Shown: one piece after another, positions 24,739-34,425 of the stretch
How positions within the stretch are numbered: the stretch's first letter is position 1
Layout: each line of letters starts with the position of its first letter
DNA from: Lysobacteraceae bacterium
GTDB lineage: Bacteria > Pseudomonadota > Gammaproteobacteria > Xanthomonadales > Rhodanobacteraceae
Direction of reading: 5' to 3'
DNA length: 64,000 nucleotides
Assembly: GCA_004143945.1 (NCBI GenBank)
Contig: SEHB01000008.1
Coordinates: 124,001 to 188,000 of the forward strand
Notes under the pieces: generated by a model
Databases searched by the model: none
Told to the model about the DNA's origin: nothing
Seen by the model: the letters and a program-made list of their open reading frames with translations, nothing else
Translations under genes and position numbers: made by a program

Positions 24739-25523
24739 CGTGTATTCCCGTCGAGCTTGATCGCCTTGCGCGTGCCGTCGACGCGTTGCTGCTCCTTGCC
24801 TGCATACACCTCCAGGCAGCGGTCGCGGCGGACCATCGCGCATTCGAGGTAGTCGATCACCTCGATCACCGCGGCGCGCACGACTTTCGCGGTCGCCTCG
24901 CTCTTGATCGATTCGTAGCCGAGCCCGGCGCCCGCGAAGCCCACGTCGACCGACGAAGCGGTCTTCGTCGTGCGTCCTTCGATCGTGCGTGCGTAGGCGA
25001 TCTCGCCGCTGCTCGTGTCGACGACGCGCAGGTCGAGCGCGAGGTAGGCCGTGCTGGTGCTGCGCGCGCCACCGAAGCCGCCGAGGAACGCGCGCTTCGA
25101 GGTCTTCTCCACGCCTTCCTCGAACGCGGTCACCGTGCCCATCACGAGGTAGTCGGCGCCGCTGAGTTCACCGATGCGCGCGCCATCGCCGGGGCGCAGT
25201 CGGCCCGACGCGCCGAGTTCCTGTTCCTCGAGGATCGCCTGCAGCCGGCGTCGTTCGACCACCGTGAACTGCGGACGCGCGGCGAGTTCGTTGGTCAGGA
25301 TGTTGGTCAGCACGCGACCGATGCCGCCCTGGAACGGCAGCGCGCCGGTTTCATCCTGCAGCTTGAGCACGCCGAGCACGGGTTTGCCGGCAGACTCGCC
25401 GGCGCTGGCGGGGCACACGATCGTGATCAGCGCGCACGCGACGACGCAGGCCCATGCGAGGCGTCGCCAGCGGCGTCGGCGCGGATTGGCGGGCCTGCGG
25501 GCGCGCGGCATGTCGGAGTCCAT
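24735..25523 (-). CDS. CsgG/HfaB-family periplasmic protein
   Basis: 262 residues. A basic N-terminus (RRRRWRR) and hydrophobic helix (LAWACVVACALITIV) form a signal peptide; there is no clean lipobox, unlike true CsgG. The CsgG-family core is visible: GKPVLGVLKLQDETG, ILTNELAARPQFTVVERRRLQAILEEQELGA, ADYLVMGTVTAFEEG, and LDLRVVDTSSGEI. True CsgG forms a curli secretion pore, but many relatives such as these are accessory envelope proteins near unknown partners. No curli subunit genes occur nearby. It is cotranscribed with the downstream exported protein, and divergent from rarA. Confidence 0.82.
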   Translation of the reverse strand: MDSDMPRARRPANPRRRRWRRLAWACVVACALITIVCPASAGESAGKPVLGVLKLQDETGALPFQGGIGRVLTNILTNELAARPQFTVVERRRLQAILEEQELGASGRLRPGDGARIGELSGADYLVMGTVTAFEEGVEKTSKRAFLGGFGGARSTSTAYLALDLRVVDTSSGEIAYARTIEGRTTKTASSVDVGFAGAGLGYESIKSEATAKVVRAAVIEVIDYLECAMVRRDRCLEVYAGKEQQRVDGTRKAIKLDGNTR

Positions 25524-25710
25524 CGAAAGCGGTCGTTACCCGACAATACGGAGCGAGGCGCCGGAAGCCATCATGCGGCGTTGCGCGCGCATCCGCAGCG
25601 ATCGGGCCTTGCATGGCGCGATCCCGCAGCGGTCCGCGGACTCTGAACGGGGCGGGCGCGCTGGACGCTGCGGCGCGCCTGCGCGCGTGCGCGTGGCCTA
25701 TGATTCGTGC

Positions 25711-27042
25711 ATGCCACCTCGCAAGCCTCCGGCGCCCTCGAGCCTCCTGTTCGCCGAATCCGGCGCTCCCAAGCCACTCGCCGAGCGCATGCGCCCGCGC
25801 TCGCTCGACGAAGTCGTGGGGCAGCCACGCCTGCTCGGCAGGGACACGCCGCTGCGGCGTGCGATCGAGGCCGGGCACGTGCACTCGATGATCCTCTGGG
25901 GTCCGCCCGGTTGCGGCAAGACCACGCTCGCGCTGCTGCTCGCGAAATATGCCGAGGCCGAGTTCCGTGCGATCTCGGCGGTGATGTCGGGCTTGCCGGA
26001 TGTGCGGCGCGAGCTCGCCGAGGCCGAGGCGCGCCATGCGCACGGCGTGCGCACGCTGCTGTTCGTCGACGAGGTGCATCGTTTCAACAAGCTGCAGCAG
26101 GACGCGTTCCTGCCGCACATCGAGCGCGGCATCATCGTGTTCGTCGGCGCGACCACCGAGAACCCGTCGTTCGAACTCAACTCGGCCCTGCTCTCGCGCT
26201 GCCGCGTGCACGTGCTCGAGGCGGTGCCGGCCGACGCGATCGTCGCGGCACTGCGGCGAGCGCTCGGTGACGCCGAGCGCGGCCTCGGTGCGCAGCCGCT
26301 CGAGGTTTCCGACGAGGCGCTCGCGACGATGGCGCAGGCCGCCGACGGCGACGTGCGCCGCGCGCTGACCTTCCTCGAGATCGCGGCGGAGCTCGCGCAG
26401 GGCGGCGTCATCGACGAGGCGACCCTGCAGCAGGTCCTCGCGGACCGCACGCGCCGCTTCGACAAGGGCGGCGAGCAGTTCTACGACCAGATCTCGGCGC
26501 TGCACAAGTCGGTGCGCTCGTCCGATCCGGACGCGGCGCTCTACTGGCTCGCGCGCATGCTCGATGGCGGCTGCGATCCTCGCTACCTCGCGCGACGCAT
26601 GCTGCGCATGGCGGTCGAGGACATCGGCCTCGCCGATCCGCGCGCGTGGCGCATGGCGCTCGATGCGTGGGACACGTTCGAGCGGCTCGGCAGTCCCGAA
26701 GGTGAACTCGGCCTCGCCGAACTCGCGCTGTACCTCGCGGTCGCGCCGAAGAGCAACGCGGCGTACGCGGCGTTCAACCAGGTGCGCGCGACCGTCGCCG
26801 ACACCGGCACGCTCGAGGTGCCGATGCACCTGCGCAACGCGCCGACCCGGCTCATGAAGGGCCTCGGTTACGGCAAGGGTTACCAGTACGACCATGACGC
26901 GGAAGGCGGCGTCGCGCTCGACCAGCAGTGCCTGCCCGATGCGCTCGCGGATGCGAGGTTCTACACGCCGACAGAACGCGGGCTCGAAGGCCAGTTCCGC
27001 GACAAGGTCGAGTCGCGCCGCGCTGCGCGGCGCAAGCCGTAG
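25711..27042 (+). CDS. rarA: Replication-associated recombination protein A (AAA+ ATPase)
   Basis: 443 residues from the ATG at 25711. AAA+ motifs are plain: GPPGCGKT Walker A (64-71), LLFVDEVHRFN Walker B (from about 117), sensor ATTENPSFELNSALLSRC, and the family-specific C-terminal tetramerisation region (LARRMLRMAVEDIGLADP and the end LRNAPTRLMKGLGYGKGYQYDHD). RarA/MgsA acts at stalled replication forks and binds SSB and DNA ends. Placement directly before serS is conserved in gammaproteobacteria, where lolA usually precedes rarA; here a CsgG-like gene takes that place in divergent orientation. Confidence 0.95.
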   Translation: MPPRKPPAPSSLLFAESGAPKPLAERMRPRSLDEVVGQPRLLGRDTPLRRAIEAGHVHSMILWGPPGCGKTTLALLLAKYAEAEFRAISAVMSGLPDVRRELAEAEARHAHGVRTLLFVDEVHRFNKLQQDAFLPHIERGIIVFVGATTENPSFELNSALLSRCRVHVLEAVPADAIVAALRRALGDAERGLGAQPLEVSDEALATMAQAADGDVRRALTFLEIAAELAQGGVIDEATLQQVLADRTRRFDKGGEQFYDQISALHKSVRSSDPDAALYWLARMLDGGCDPRYLARRMLRMAVEDIGLADPRAWRMALDAWDTFERLGSPEGELGLAELALYLAVAPKSNAAYAAFNQVRATVADTGTLEVPMHLRNAPTRLMKGLGYGKGYQYDHDAEGGVALDQQCLPDALADARFYTPTERGLEGQFRDKVESRRAARRKP

Positions 27043-27064
27043 GCTGGATGGCGGGGTTCGGCCC

Positions 27065-27131
27065 TGGTGGAAGGGACTCGAGCCGCGAGCTTCTCGCGCG
27101 AAAAGCTCGGGACTGAAGTCCCTCCCACAAG
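27065..27131. repeat. Dispersed palindromic repeat copy
   Basis: One copy of the element between rarA and serS. The left arm is degenerate (TGGTGGAAGGGACTCGAGCC), while the right arm (GGGACTGAAGTCCCTCCCAC) keeps the consensus. The insertion does not disturb either gene. Confidence 0.85.
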
Positions 27132-27251
27132 ATCCGCGGCATGCGCGCGCCCCTTTCGTGGCACGAGGCGCCAGCGGCGCAGCGCCCGTCCCTCTCGCAC
27201 CATCTCGCTGCACGCATGGCCGGCCCGCGAAGCGGGGCGCATTGCCTATAA

Positions 27252-28559
<1,308 letters not shown>

Positions 28560-28705
28560 GTCTGCGTAGCGCCGGCGAACGCGGACGCCTGCGGCAGCGC
28601 CGCAGCCGTTTCCGCTAATCGCGGCATCGGGTGTTGCCGCTCGCCCTTGACTCGACCCGCGCTCCCGGCGGTTACTCGCACCACCGACGCAACGAGGTGG
28701 CGTGC

Positions 28706-29581
28706 ATGGATCCGGTCGCGGGCGTTCCCGAAGTCGAGAGCTTCTTCCATGCCGACACCGGCACGTTCACGCACGTCGTGTACGACCGCGAGGGCGGTGC
28801 TGCCGCGATCGTCGATCCCGTGCTCGACTACGACGCGGCCGCCGCGCGCACGTCGACCACCTCGGTCGACGACGTGCTCGCGTTCGTGCGCGCGCATCGG
28901 TTGTCGGTCGAATGGATCCTAGAAACGCATGCCCACGCGGACCACCTGAGCGCGGGCGGCGTGCTGCGCGAGCGCCTCGGCGCGAGGCTCGCGATCGGGC
29001 GTGGCATCACGCGCGTGCAGGCGCACTTCGGCGCGTTGTTCGGCCTCGGTGGCGAGGTGCCTGCCGACGGCAGCCAGTTCGACCGCCTGTTCGATGACGG
29101 CGACGCGTTCCGCATCGGCGGCTGCGAGGCGCGCGTGATCGCGACGCCAGGCCACACCGTCGACGGCGTCACCTACCTGGTCGGCGACGCCGCGTTCGTC
29201 GGCGACACGCTGTTCGCACCCGACGTCGGCACCGCGCGCGCCGATTTCCCGGGCGCCGACGCGGCGCAACTGCACGCGTCGCTGCAACGCATCCTCGCGC
29301 TGCCAGCCGGAACGCGACTGTTCCTGTGCCACGACTACCCGGTGCAGGGACGTTCGCCGATCGCGCACACCTCGATCGCGGACGAGCGCGCGCGCAATCC
29401 GCATCTTGCGGGCAGCGTCGATGCGCCCGCCTACATCGCGATGCGTCGCGCGCGCGACGCGCAGCTGCCGGTGCCGCGGCTGCTGCTGCCGGCGCTGCAG
29501 GTCAACATCCGCGGCGGTCGGCTGCCTGCACCGGATGCGAACGGGATCCGCTACCTGAGGTTGCCGCTTGATGCGCTGTAG
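28706..29581 (+). CDS. Metallo-beta-lactamase-fold hydrolase (sulfur dioxygenase/glyoxalase II-like)
   Basis: 291 residues. The ATG at 28706 has GAGGTGG upstream; the frame is open further 5' without supporting features. Metal ligands are intact: THAHADH (His75, His77, Asp79, His80), His150 in PGHTVDG, Asp167 in VGDTLF, and His209 in LCHDYP. The N-terminus FFHADTGTFTHVVYD and the segment PDVGTARADFPGADA match the Blh/ETHE1-like group of MBL hydrolases, which often act on persulfides or as hydrolases tied to sulfide. The exact substrate is uncertain. Possible link to the cysteine dioxygenase gene 2 kb away is speculative. Confidence 0.85.
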   Translation: MDPVAGVPEVESFFHADTGTFTHVVYDREGGAAAIVDPVLDYDAAAARTSTTSVDDVLAFVRAHRLSVEWILETHAHADHLSAGGVLRERLGARLAIGRGITRVQAHFGALFGLGGEVPADGSQFDRLFDDGDAFRIGGCEARVIATPGHTVDGVTYLVGDAAFVGDTLFAPDVGTARADFPGADAAQLHASLQRILALPAGTRLFLCHDYPVQGRSPIAHTSIADERARNPHLAGSVDAPAYIAMRRARDAQLPVPRLLLPALQVNIRGGRLPAPDANGIRYLRLPLDAL

Positions 29582-29921
29582 CACTGTCGAACGACTCGCG
29601 ATGCGCGAAATGCCGATGGTCTTCGCGCAGTACCCGCACGCGGCGTGGAGCCGAGACCTCGCCGCGAGAATGTCCGCGCCGGGACTGGACCACCTACGGC
29701 GAGATCCTCTCGAGTCGGGCCAGGCCGCACGACGCGGCGTTTTCCTACAGACACGTCGGAAACGCCACCCGATACTGCCGTGGCGCGATCCAGGGAGCGG
29801 GTCCGCGGCGGATCAGCGGCATCGGCCGATGGTCCAATCTGGTCGGTCCGGCTGGACCGGACCGACCCGGTCGCACGCGCGCCGGAGCGCGCGCGCGACT
29901 TCCGTGGGAAGGGGGGATGAC
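29582..29921. other. 340-bp intergenic region, nothing recognised
   Basis: The region lies between two plus-strand genes. I see no conserved gene, repeat element or RNA. It probably carries the promoter of the exported protein at 29922, whose ribosome site AAGGGGGG is at the end of the gap. Confidence 0.4.
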
Positions 29922-30848
29922 ATGAAGCGCTTGGCAGGTTTGTTCGTCGCGGCGTTGCTCGTCGCGGTGGGTCCGGCTTCGGCAGCGACCATTGGCGGTC
30001 CTGCGACAGGTCTGTGGGCACGTCCCGGTGATGGCGGCCGCGGATTCAACATCGACATCCAGGGCGACACGATGATCGTGACGACGTTCGTCTACGAGAG
30101 CAATGGCGACTCGATCTGGTACTTGTCGTCTGGAAGCTACAACCATCGCACTGCGCGGTTTCAGAGCACCTATGACAGCTATTCGGATGGCCAGTGCTTC
30201 GGCTGTCCCGCCTACACGCCCGATGTCCACGTCGGTGCGGCCGGTTCGATGTCGATCCAGTTCCACGACAACCAGCATGCGACCATCAGCACGCCTTCCG
30301 GTTCGATCGAGATCGAGAAGTTCAATTACGGCTTTCCCTCGCTGACGAGCGCCCTGTATGGCGAATGGATCTTCAGCTTCAACATCGGTGGCCTGGTTGG
30401 AGGCGACTGGCTCGTTTTCAGCGAACCGTTCACGGGCGACGACGGGACCGTCTACGCAGCCGGACACAGCGATGACTCCTTCAATCGCGTGGCGCTGGGC
30501 GCGTACTTTCCAGAGGTGAGCCGGTACATCATCGTGGCCCAGCAGGCAGGTGCATTCGTTCACTCCTATGCGCTCGGCATGGATGACCATCGTGGCGGTG
30601 GCGCGGCATGGGTGCATCGCTCGAGCGAATCGATCTCCGGCGATGGCTCGCCGGCATTCGCGGCCCGCGTGCTCTACCGCAGCGAGCTGGTGGGCGCGAC
30701 GGCTAACACGGCGGCAAAATCGTCCAGGTCCAGCATGGATCAGATGCAGTTCGTCGTTGCTGATGGGGGTGCGGCGGACCCCGTCCTGGACCAACGGGTC
30801 GAGAAAATGCAGGCGGCGTTGACGAAGTACGTCGAACTTCGGCACTGA
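29922..30848 (+). CDS. Exported protein of unknown function
   Basis: 308 residues. The ATG at 29922 sits two bases from GGATGAC and just after a strong AAGGGGGG, and begins a signal peptide (MKRLAGLFVAALLVAVGPASA). The mature part is beta-rich and has two similar halves. The first, GLWARPGDGGRGFNIDIQ with MIVTTFVYESNGDSIWYL, resembles a module seen repeatedly in secreted gammaproteobacterial proteins. The second runs from ALYGEWIFSFNIGG to FVHSYALGM. Codon use is a little less GC-rich than the neighbours. No catalytic motif is recognisable and no function is proposed. Confidence 0.72.
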   Translation: MKRLAGLFVAALLVAVGPASAATIGGPATGLWARPGDGGRGFNIDIQGDTMIVTTFVYESNGDSIWYLSSGSYNHRTARFQSTYDSYSDGQCFGCPAYTPDVHVGAAGSMSIQFHDNQHATISTPSGSIEIEKFNYGFPSLTSALYGEWIFSFNIGGLVGGDWLVFSEPFTGDDGTVYAAGHSDDSFNRVALGAYFPEVSRYIIVAQQAGAFVHSYALGMDDHRGGGAAWVHRSSESISGDGSPAFAARVLYRSELVGATANTAAKSSRSSMDQMQFVVADGGAADPVLDQRVEKMQAALTKYVELRH

Positions 30849-30857
30849 CCGCTGCAA

Positions 30858-30906
30858 TCGTTCGCCCGGTGGGACGGACTTCCGCGCCGACCAACCGGGC
30901 GAACGA
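30858..30906. terminator. Hairpin between convergent genes, probable bidirectional terminator
   Basis: TCGTTCGCCCGGT at 30858-30870 pairs exactly with ACCGGGCGAACGA ending at 30906, a 13-bp stem with further partial pairing inside. It lies 10 bp after the stop of the plus-strand exported protein and 60 bp after the stop of the minus-strand lipoprotein. No T-run follows, so it is not a textbook intrinsic terminator. Confidence 0.55.
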
Positions 30907-30966
30907 ATCCGCCGCACGAGTCGGCCTGGTCGGTGGGAATCCGCAAATTCGCGCTCGCGCCGTGCC

Positions 30967-31338
30967 TCAATCCGCGAGCACCGTGTAGCCGCGGCCTTCC
31001 ATGCAGCGCGCGACGATCGCGCGCTGCTCGGTGGTGCCCCAGCCTGCGCCTTCAAGTCCGCCGGTAGCAGCGCCCCAGGCCGCGAGATGGGCGACATCGT
31101 CGCCGCGCAATCCAACCGCGAGCCCGAAGATCGCGCCGATCGCGGCACCGGCAACGGCGCCGCCTGCCGCTTTTTCGGCAGCCGGCCGCTGTTCGGCCAG
31201 TTGCTGGCAGTCGAACACGTCGTCTTCGTAGTTGCCGCGGCTGACCCCGGTGTCGACCACCGGGCGGTACGCGCTGGCCGCGCAGCCTGCGCAGAGCAGC
31301 GCCAGAACGGATGCCGACAGGACGCGTGCGTTTCTCAT
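30967..31338 (-). CDS. Glycine-zipper lipoprotein
   Basis: 123 residues. The ATG at 31338 follows GGGAGGG. The N-terminus is a lipoprotein signal (VLSASVLALLCAGC). The middle is a glycine zipper (AAGGAVAGAAIGAIFGLAVG and AAWGAATGGLEGAGWG), typical of small envelope lipoproteins that insert into or associate with membranes. Two Cys remain in the mature part (DCQQ, RCMEGRGYTV). The ending RCMEGRGYTVL is common in such proteins. The exact role is unknown. Confidence 0.82.
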   Translation of the reverse strand: MRNARVLSASVLALLCAGCAASAYRPVVDTGVSRGNYEDDVFDCQQLAEQRPAAEKAAGGAVAGAAIGAIFGLAVGLRGDDVAHLAAWGAATGGLEGAGWGTTEQRAIVARCMEGRGYTVLAD

Positions 31339-31446
31339 CGATTCCCTCCCGAAACCTTGTCCACACGAAGCAGGATTCGTGCCTCGCCGAGACCTCAAAC
31401 GCAGGAGGGCGCGCGACAGGGACAGGGGGGAGGGCGAACGCCGGGA

Positions 31447-31533
31447 TGGTGCCGAAGGTGGGACTCGAACCCACACGCTTTTAAGGGCGGCGGATTTTGA
31501 GTCCGCTGCGTCTACCGATTCCGCCACTTCGGC
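31447..31533 (-). tRNA. tRNA-Leu (anticodon CAA)
   Basis: The 87-nt cloverleaf reads on the minus strand from GCCGAAGTGGCGGAATCGG through the anticodon stem GCGGA-CTCAAAA-TCCGC (anticodon CAA) to GGTTCGAGTCCCACCTTCGGC, with an encoded ACCA end. The 7-bp acceptor stem GCCGAAG/CTTCGGC is perfect. A long variable arm (CGCCCTTAAAAGCG) is typical of tRNA-Leu. It reads UUG codons. Confidence 0.97.
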
Positions 31534-31589
31534 TGGCATCCCGCGCCGGGCGCGGGGCGCGCAGTATAGGCGATGCGCGCGGAATTTGT

Positions 31590-31682
31590 AGGAGCGGCCG
31601 AGCCGCGACCGTCCTGTTGCATGGTCGCCGCGTGATTGGGGTTTCACGGTGTCGCTGGTCGCGCCTGCGGCGCTCCTGCAGC
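31590..31682. repeat. Second type of dispersed palindrome (TGTAGGAGCGG)
   Basis: TGTAGGAGCGGC near 31589 and GGCGCTCCTGCAG near 31670-31682 form the outer arms of an imperfect palindrome in the gap between the tRNA and the cysteine dioxygenase stop. This outer-arm type is distinct from the GTGGGAGGGGCTTCAG family. Only one copy was found in the window. Confidence 0.55.
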
Positions 31683-31759
31683 TGGAAACGAGTCATCCGC
31701 AGTCGCTGCAGGAACCGCGCAGCCGCGGCCGACGCGATCCTTGCAGGGGTACCGATGCG

Positions 31760-32338
31760 TCAATGGGTCTCGTCGAGCGCGAGCTGGCATTCATCGCGCG
31801 TGTACCAGTTGCCGTCGGAAGGCTGGAACTTGCAGCAGGCGTCGAGCGGGCGCTGGTAGATGTGCACGGACACCGCGGTCGCGTCGTCGCTGGGGTTCTG
31901 GATCGCGTGGTACTCGTGCGGCGGGATCAGGCTGCCGGCGGAGCCGGGGCCCGCGTTCATCGTGCCGCGTGGCTCGAAGCGGTAGCGGCCGTCGCGTGTC
32001 TCGACGAGTTCGAACGGCGTGATCTCGAGCGTGCCCTGCCAGACGCCTTCGACGCACCACTGGCCCGCATGGTCGTGCACGGGCGTGCCCTGGCGCGGGC
32101 CCCAGGTCATCGCGACGACGCTGTAGCCGTGGCGCTCGCTGCGATAGAGCTCGCGGCGTGCGTAATGGTCGTCCTCGCGTTCGAACACGCAGGCGGGCAA
32201 CTGGACTTCGGGATTGCGGATCAGGCGGCACAACGCGTTGCGCAACGACTCGGTCGTCGCGGCAGGATCGGGCAGCGCGACGGCTGCGTCGATCGCGTCG
32301 ATGAGCTGGCGCGCGCCGGGGAATTCGAGCGAAAGCAT
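31760..32338 (-). CDS. Cysteine dioxygenase
   Basis: 192 residues from the ATG at 32338. The cupin iron ligands are His88 and His90 in VHDHAGQWC and His144 in HEYHAI. Tyr59 and Arg61 match the substrate-binding Tyr58/Arg60 of mammalian CDO, and Cys95 and Tyr161 fall where the Cys93-Tyr157 crosslink forms in the rat enzyme. Many bacterial relatives have Gly at the Cys position, so this copy looks like a true cysteine dioxygenase able to form the thioether cofactor. It converts cysteine with O2 to cysteine sulfinate. The MetX-type succinyltransferase gene lies 59 bp upstream on the same strand. Confidence 0.9.
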   Translation of the reverse strand: MLSLEFPGARQLIDAIDAAVALPDPAATTESLRNALCRLIRNPEVQLPACVFEREDDHYARRELYRSERHGYSVVAMTWGPRQGTPVHDHAGQWCVEGVWQGTLEITPFELVETRDGRYRFEPRGTMNAGPGSAGSLIPPHEYHAIQNPSDDATAVSVHIYQRPLDACCKFQPSDGNWYTRDECQLALDETH

Positions 32339-32397
32339 GGCGGGACCCTTCGTGCGTCCCGTCCGCAAGGCAGCCGGACGGGTGCGGTCCCGCGATT

Positions 32398-33495
32398 CTA
32401 ACCCGTTGCCAGGAAAGCCGCGACGGCCGCGCCGAACCGCTCGATGTCGACGAGGAATGCGTCATGCCCCTGCGGGCTGTCGAGTGCGACGAATTCGACC
32501 GCCGCGCCGCCGGCCGCGAGGCCGTCGGCGATCTGCTGCTGCTGGGTCAGCGGGAACAGGATGTCGGTCTCGACGCCGATCACGAGCGCACGCTCGACGT
32601 CGATGCGGCGCAGCGCGGCGTCGACGCCGGGCCCGTGGTCGGCGAGGTCGAACCAGTCGCTCGCGCGCGAGAGGTAGAGATAGCTGTTGGGGTCGAAGCT
32701 GCGCACGAAGCGCCGCGCGTGGCCGGCGAGGTAGGACTCGACCTGGAACTCGAAGCCGAACGGATCGTCGTCGCGCTGCTCGGAGTCGAGGCGGATGCGC
32801 GCGAAACGGCCGACCCATTCCATCGCCGATCGGTAGGTGATCACGCCGAGCTTGCGCGCGATCGACATGCCGGCTTCGGGATAGCGCTCGTCGTCGTAGC
32901 GGCCGTTGTTCCAGTCCGGGTCGAGTCGGATCGCCTCGCGCTGCAGCGAACGGATCGCGATCGCGAACGGCTGCGCCTGCGGCGCGGTCGAGATGCTGAT
33001 GTGCATGCGCGCGCTGTGCGCATGCTGCGCGAGGTAGGCGAGCGCGGTCATGCCGCCCATCGAATTGCCGACGAGGCACGCGAGGCGATCGATGCCGAGC
33101 CCGCGCACGAGTTCGAACGCGGCGTTGGCCGCGTCCTCGAGCGTGAGATCGGGGAAATCGAGCCGATACGGCTCGCCGGTGGCCGGGTTGGCGTCGGCCG
33201 GCCCGGTCGAACCCTTGCACGAGCCCAGCGTGTTCACGCAGATGACGAACCAGCGGTTCGTGTCGATCGGCTTGCCCGGACCGAGCATGCCTTCCCACCA
33301 GCCCGGCGATGGATCGACGTCGTTCGACGCGGCGTGCGCGCTCGGCGACAGGCCGGTCAGGATCACGATCGCATTGTCGCGCGCCGCCGACAGCGTGCCC
33401 CAGGTTTCGTAGGCCAGGCGCGCGCCGACGAGCTCGCCGCCGCGCTTCATGCGGAACGGCGAGGAGAGGTCGAACCACTGGCGGGCGTCGGACAT
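32398..33495 (-). CDS. metX: MetX-type homoserine/serine O-succinyltransferase
   Basis: 365 residues from the ATG at 33495. The alpha/beta-hydrolase fold has the nucleophile in VGNSMGGMTAL, the acid in GVETDILFP and the base in SPQGHDAF. NTLGSCKGSTGP is the family oxyanion region. MetX-type enzymes acylate homoserine for methionine synthesis, but members from xanthomonads have been shown to be serine O-succinyltransferases that feed cysteine synthesis. The choice here is open, though pairing with a cysteine dioxygenase favours a cysteine role. The 59-bp gap to the dioxygenase suggests one operon. The divergent leader holds no recognisable SAM riboswitch. Confidence 0.88.
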   Translation of the reverse strand: MSDARQWFDLSSPFRMKRGGELVGARLAYETWGTLSAARDNAIVILTGLSPSAHAASNDVDPSPGWWEGMLGPGKPIDTNRWFVICVNTLGSCKGSTGPADANPATGEPYRLDFPDLTLEDAANAAFELVRGLGIDRLACLVGNSMGGMTALAYLAQHAHSARMHISISTAPQAQPFAIAIRSLQREAIRLDPDWNNGRYDDERYPEAGMSIARKLGVITYRSAMEWVGRFARIRLDSEQRDDDPFGFEFQVESYLAGHARRFVRSFDPNSYLYLSRASDWFDLADHGPGVDAALRRIDVERALVIGVETDILFPLTQQQQIADGLAAGGAAVEFVALDSPQGHDAFLVDIERFGAAVAAFLATG

Positions 33496-33804
33496 GCGGG
33501 GCGATGGCGCGGGGCAAGAGCGGCAATGTAGCCGGCTGCAACGGCTACGCCAAGTCGATCGAACCGCATCGGGCTCTGTTAACGTACCGCGCAAGCGTCA
33601 TTCCGCGCGCCCGGATGATCGAAGGGAACCGCGGTATCCGGCCATGTCCGGCTGTGCGACGTTGGGCGGCAAGGGGAAGATTGAAGCACGGTGCGCACCG
33701 AGGACACGGAGGCGCTGCCGGCCAGGCGCTCGCGAGGTTTCGCAGTGCCCAGTGCGGCCCGTGTCGCAATCGCATAGATCCAGCCAGTTTTCCAGGGGAA
33801 CCCG
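33496..33804. other. Divergent promoter region, nothing further recognised
   Basis: A 309-bp gap between the minus-strand MetX-type gene and the plus-strand CDP-alcohol phosphatidyltransferase. I looked for SAM-family riboswitch folds on the minus strand and saw none. A GTTAAC lies near 33577. Promoters for both operons probably lie here. Confidence 0.4.
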
Positions 33805-34425
33805 TTGGCCAGCATCTACCAGTTGAAACCCGCTTTCCAGGGCGTGCTGCGCCCGCTCGTGCGCGCGCTCGCGCGTGCGGGCGTCACGGCGAACCAGGTC
33901 ACGCTCGCGGCGGTCGCGATCGCATTCGCGGTCGGCGCCGCGCTGCTCGTGTGCGAGGGTCGCGCGATCCTGCTGCTGCTTCCGCTCGCGCTGTTCCTGC
34001 GCATGGCCCTCAATGCGATCGACGGCATGCTCGCGCGCGAACACGGCCAGGCCTCGCGGCTCGGCGCGATCCTCAACGAACTCGGCGATGTCGTCGCCGA
34101 TGCCGCGATGTATCTGCCGCTCGCGCTGCGCCCGGAATTCGCGGCGATGCCGCTGGTACTCGTCGTGCTGCTCGCGGTGATCGTCGAGATGACGGGCGTG
34201 ATCGGCGTGCAGGTCGGCGCGAGCCGCCGCTATGACGGGCCGTTCGGCAAGAGCGATCGTGCGTTCGCGTTCGGCGCGCTCGGACTTGCGCTCGGGCTCG
34301 GCGCGCCCGCTGGCGCGTGGCTCGATGTCATGCTCTGGCTCATGGTCGCGCTGTCCGCGGCGACGATCCTCAACCGCGCGCGCCGCGCGCTCCTCGAACT
34401 CCGCTCCGGGAACGATTCCGCATGA
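33805..34425 (+). CDS. CDP-alcohol phosphatidyltransferase (YnjF/YnbA-like)
   Basis: 206 residues starting with TTG at 33805, supported by AGGGGA nine bases upstream and by the family-like N-terminus IYQLKPAFQGVLRPL; the next ATG would cut into the active site. Six hydrophobic segments are visible. The CDP-alcohol motif is DGMLAREHGQ...G...NELGDVVAD. It keeps DG, AR and the last two Asp but has Asn in place of the usual first Asp after Gly, as in the YnjF-type branch. Such enzymes swap CMP of CDP-diacylglycerol for an alcohol. The alcohol is unknown. It overlaps the next gene by ATGA. Confidence 0.88.
   Translation: MASIYQLKPAFQGVLRPLVRALARAGVTANQVTLAAVAIAFAVGAALLVCEGRAILLLLPLALFLRMALNAIDGMLAREHGQASRLGAILNELGDVVADAAMYLPLALRPEFAAMPLVLVVLLAVIVEMTGVIGVQVGASRRYDGPFGKSDRAFAFGALGLALGLGAPAGAWLDVMLWLMVALSAATILNRARRALLELRSGNDSA

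Noticed and set aside
24735..25523. A curli secretion channel (CsgG)
   Set aside because: No lipobox and no csgA, csgB, csgE or csgF genes are nearby. The CsgG-like core is shared by many non-curli envelope proteins.
33496..33804. A SAM riboswitch before the MetX-type gene
   Set aside because: On the minus strand I could not find the conserved helices or pseudoknot of the known SAM-I or SAM-II classes. A covariance-model search would settle it.
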